From NCBI GenBank assembly GCA_022795575.1, contig JAAWGY010000088.1, forward strand, positions 1 through 8,421: a DNA stretch of 8,421 nt. The letters run 5' to 3'. The notes beneath the pieces are model-generated. The model was given only the letters and a program-made list of their open reading frames with translations. It was not told the DNA's origin and did not search any database. Positions 6,229 through 8,421 of this stretch are shown one piece after another (positions within the stretch are counted from its first letter, which is position 1; the number at the start of each line of letters is the position of its first letter). The stretch is from Angelakisella sp. (lineage in GTDB: Bacteria; Bacillota; Clostridia; Oscillospirales; Ruminococcaceae). The position numbers and the translations under genes were made by a program.

Positions 6229-8322
6229 TTATCCCAATGCCGCGATGGATTCCTCCAGCTTTGCCAGATGCCGGCGGCTAACCTCGATCTTCTTCCGCTC
6301 CGCCTCCACCACCTGGGCGGGAGCCTTGGCCACAAAGGCCTCGTTTTGCAGCTTCCGCTCCACAAAGGCGATGTCGCTGAGGCACTTCTCCTTCTCCTTT
6401 TGCAGCCGGGCCAGCTCCTTTTCCCTATCGATCAGCTGGTCCATGGGGATGAACGCCTTGGCGGCGGGGGTGACGACCTGCACCGCCCCGGGGAGGTCGA
6501 ACCGCTCCCCCACCTCCACCGACTGGGCGGAGGCCAGCCGCTCCAGGAAGGGGGCGCCGGCCCGGAAGACCTCCAGCTCCCCGGTCTCGATGTAGACCTT
6601 GGCCTTTTTGGCCGGGGGGATGTTCATCTCGGCCCGCTGGTTGCGGATGGCCCGGATGATGTCCATCACCTTCTGGAAGTCCGCCTCCTCCCGGGCAAAG
6701 GAGAGGGCTTCGTCGTAGACCGGCCACTTGGCAACCATGATGCTGGGGCCCTCCCCGGCGTGGGGAAGGGACTGCCAGATCTCCTCGGTGATAAAGGGCA
6801 TAAAGGGGTGCAGCAGCTTAAGGGTGTTGCCCAGGACGTAGACCAGCACCTGCTGGGCGGCCTTGGCCGTCTCCCCGCCGGCGGCAAGGCGGGTTTTGCA
6901 GAGCTCGATGTACCAGTCGCAAAGGATATCCCAGATAAAATCGTAGAGCTTTTGGACGGCGATGCCCAGCTCGAACCGCTCCAGGTTATCGGTGACTTCC
7001 CGAACCAGGGTGTTGTAGAGGCTCACCACCCACTTGTCCTCCGTCTCCAGGGCGGCGGGGAGGCGGGCCTCGGTGATGCTTTCGTCCAGGTTCATCAGCA
7101 GGAAGCGGCTGGCGTTCCAGATTTTGTTGGCAAAGTTGCGGCTGGCCTTCACCTTCTCGTCCGAAAAGCGCATATCATTGCCGGGGCTGTTGCCGGTGGC
7201 CAGGGCAAAGCGGAGGGTATCCGCCCCGTACTGGTCGATGATCTCCAGGGGGTCGATGCCGTTGCCCAGGGATTTGCTCATCTTCCGCCCCTGGGCGTCC
7301 CGGACCAGTCCGTGGATCAGCACCGTGTCAAAGGGGGCTTTGCCCATCTGCTCGCAGCCCGAAAAGATCATCCGGGCCACCCAAAAGAAGATGATGTCGT
7401 AGGCGGTAACAAGGGTGTTGGTGGGATAGAAATACTTCAGCTCCGCCGTCTCATCCGGCCAGCCCAGGGTGGAGAAGGGCCACAGGGCGGAGGAGAACCA
7501 GGTGTCCAGGGTGTCGGGGTCCTGCTCCAGCCTGGCGCTGCCGCATTTGGGGCAGGCATGGGGGGTCTGGCGGTCCACCACGATCTCGCCGCAGTCCTGG
7601 CAGTACCAGGCGGGGATGCGGTGGCCCCACCACAGCTGGCGGCTGATGCACCAGTCCTTGATGTTCTCCATCCAGTGGAAGTAGATCTTATCGAACCGCT
7701 CGGGGACAAACCTGGTCTCCCCGCTGCGCACCGCCTCGATGGCGGGCTTGGCCAGGGGCTCCATTTTAACAAACCACTGCTTGGAGATCAGTGGCTCCAC
7801 CGTGGTACCGCAGCGGTAGCAGCAGCCCACGTTGTGGCTGTAGTCCTCCACCCGCACCAGATAGCCCTGGGCCTCCAGCTCCGCCACGATGGCCTTGCGG
7901 GCGGCGTAGCGGTCCATGCCGGCGTACCTGCCGCCGTTCTGGTTGATGGTGCCGTCCTCGTTCATGATGTTGATCACCGGCAGGCTGTGGCGCAGCCCCA
8001 CCTCGTAGTCGTTGGGGTCGTGGGCGGGGGTGATTTTGACGCAGCCGGTGCCGAATTCCTGCTCCACGTACTCGTCGGCGATCAGGGGGATCTCCTTGTT
8101 CACCAGGGGCAGCAGCAGCATTTTGCCCACCAGGTGCTTGTACCGCTCGTCCCCGGGGTTTACCGCCACGGCGGTATCCCCCAGCATCGTCTCCGGCCGG
8201 GTGGTGGCGATTTCGATAAACTGCCCCTCCATCCCCACAATGGGGTAACGGACGTGCCAGAAGTGGCCCGCCTGGTCCTCGTACTCCACCTCGGCATCCG
8301 AAATAGAGGTAAGGCAATGGGG
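6229..8322 (-). CDS. valS: Valyl-tRNA synthetase, 5'-truncated
   Basis: Encodes the C-terminal ~697 residues of the class I synthetase that charges tRNA-Val; full-length bacterial enzymes have about 880. Counting from the first shared residue (P of PHCLTSISDAEVE), the CP1 editing domain follows with TTRPETMLGD and GTGCVKITPAHDPNDYE, then IKDWCISRQLWWGHRIPAWYC, a zinc-ribbon-like Cys set (CQDC and CPKC), and the KMSKS signature in GRKMSKSLGNG. Next come the helical anticodon-binding domain and a C-terminal coiled-coil arm (REKELARLQKEKEK onward) ending at TAA 6229-6231. The N-terminal Rossmann half with the HIGH motif is absent. Upstream of codon CCC at 8320-8322 the frame has no valS similarity and meets TAG and TGA stops, so the gene is broken here. 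A TTG at 8329-8331 could be read as a start but lies in foreign sequence. The remnant could not aminoacylate. Either the cell has another valS, or this is an assembly junction. Confidence 0.93.
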   Translation of the reverse strand, partial: PHCLTSISDAEVEYEDQAGHFWHVRYPIVGMEGQFIEIATTRPETMLGDTAVAVNPGDERYKHLVGKMLLLPLVNKEIPLIADEYVEQEFGTGCVKITPAHDPNDYEVGLRHSLPVINIMNEDGTINQNGGRYAGMDRYAARKAIVAELEAQGYLVRVEDYSHNVGCCYRCGTTVEPLISKQWFVKMEPLAKPAIEAVRSGETRFVPERFDKIYFHWMENIKDWCISRQLWWGHRIPAWYCQDCGEIVVDRQTPHACPKCGSARLEQDPDTLDTWFSSALWPFSTLGWPDETAELKYFYPTNTLVTAYDIIFFWVARMIFSGCEQMGKAPFDTVLIHGLVRDAQGRKMSKSLGNGIDPLEIIDQYGADTLRFALATGNSPGNDMRFSDEKVKASRNFANKIWNASRFLLMNLDESITEARLPAALETEDKWVVSLYNTLVREVTDNLERFELGIAVQKLYDFIWDILCDWYIELCKTRLAAGGETAKAAQQVLVYVLGNTLKLLHPFMPFITEEIWQSLPHAGEGPSIMVAKWPVYDEALSFAREEADFQKVMDIIRAIRNQRAEMNIPPAKKAKVYIETGELEVFRAGAPFLERLASAQSVEVGERFDLPGAVQVVTPAAKAFIPMDQLIDREKELARLQKEKEKCLSDIAFVERKLQNEAFVAKAPAQVVEAERKKIEVSRRHLAKLEESIAALG

Positions 8323-8323
8323 T

Positions 8324-8421
8324 TTTCCCAAGCTGATCTATGTGCTGGATGAAAATAACTGTCTGAAGGGCGGAAAATATGATCATGTGACTCGCCTGGC
8401 GGCAAAATGCTCCGCTAAAAG
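8324..8421 (+). other. Unrecognised partial open frame in lower-GC flank
   Basis: Beyond the valS break the DNA drops to about 45% G+C. The plus-strand frame with codons starting at 8330 stays open to the window edge, reading KLIYVLDENNCLK and on through YDHVTRLAAKC. The minus-strand frame opposite (around 8324-8420) is also open, so coding is not certain. No ribosome site or start codon is clear at the junction. I do not recognise the product; a mobile-element gene fragment is possible but has no direct evidence. Confidence 0.2.

Noticed and set aside
8323..8331. TTG at 8331 as a genuine short valS start
   Set aside because: It lies in sequence unrelated to ValS, has no ribosome site, and would yield a synthetase without the HIGH half of its active site.
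6076..8352. Long plus-strand open frame opposite valS
   Set aside because: Same reason: it mirrors valS codons, has no domain, and runs through the junction at 8323 without any change in character that a real gene would show.
1..8421. CRISPR array, tRNA or rRNA genes, or complete insertion sequence
   Set aside because: No regularly spaced direct repeats, no tRNA-like cloverleaf with CCA-end or T-loop motifs, no rRNA stretches, and no recognisable transposase were seen on either strand.

Overview
The window reads as a GC-rich (roughly 60% G+C) Firmicute. A gut Clostridia or Oscillospiraceae-type genome is my best guess, from strong AGGAGG-type ribosome binding sites, the ValS style and the overall composition; this is inference, with no marker rRNA present. 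Every convincing gene lies on the minus strand, so transcription runs from high to low coordinates.

Layout in transcription order: (1) 8323-8421, about 100 bp of lower-GC DNA (near 45%) that does not continue valS. (2) 6229-8322, valS, cut off at its 5' end at a sharp junction, so the first ~180 residues including the HIGH motif are missing. (3) 5869-6228, a gene-free spacer with a GC-rich hairpin after valS, then a very AT-rich block with a good minus-strand promoter overlapped by an inverted repeat, then a ~180-nt leader. (4) 4078-5868, a fused protein: N-terminal winged helix-turn-helix, LicC-type CTP:phosphocholine cytidylyltransferase, LicA-type choline kinase. (5) 2452-4020, a BCCT-family transporter with features of choline-specific members. 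(6) 1037-2320, an MFS permease. (7) 199-927, a cytoplasmic glycerophosphodiester phosphodiesterase. (8) 1-198, a gene-free stretch holding nested GC-rich stem-loops bracketed by a 9-bp inverted repeat.

Genes 4-7 look like one choline-acquisition and activation operon. My model: the BCCT protein brings in free choline. The MFS protein may bring in a glycerophosphodiester such as glycerophosphocholine, which the phosphodiesterase splits into choline and glycerol-3-phosphate. The fused enzyme converts choline to phosphocholine and then to CDP-choline. The consumer of CDP-choline (a LicD-type phosphocholine transferase, or a CDP-alcohol phosphatidyltransferase making phosphatidylcholine) is not in the window. 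The HTH on the activating enzyme suggests that the pathway enzyme may also sense and regulate. Enzyme family calls are firm from motifs; the MFS substrate, the regulation and the two-route model are inference.

Stable hairpins lie in the spacers between transporter, permease and phosphodiesterase genes, which may set different expression levels along the operon. The 5' break in valS is either a real insertion or rearrangement or an assembly chimera; the sequence alone cannot decide.
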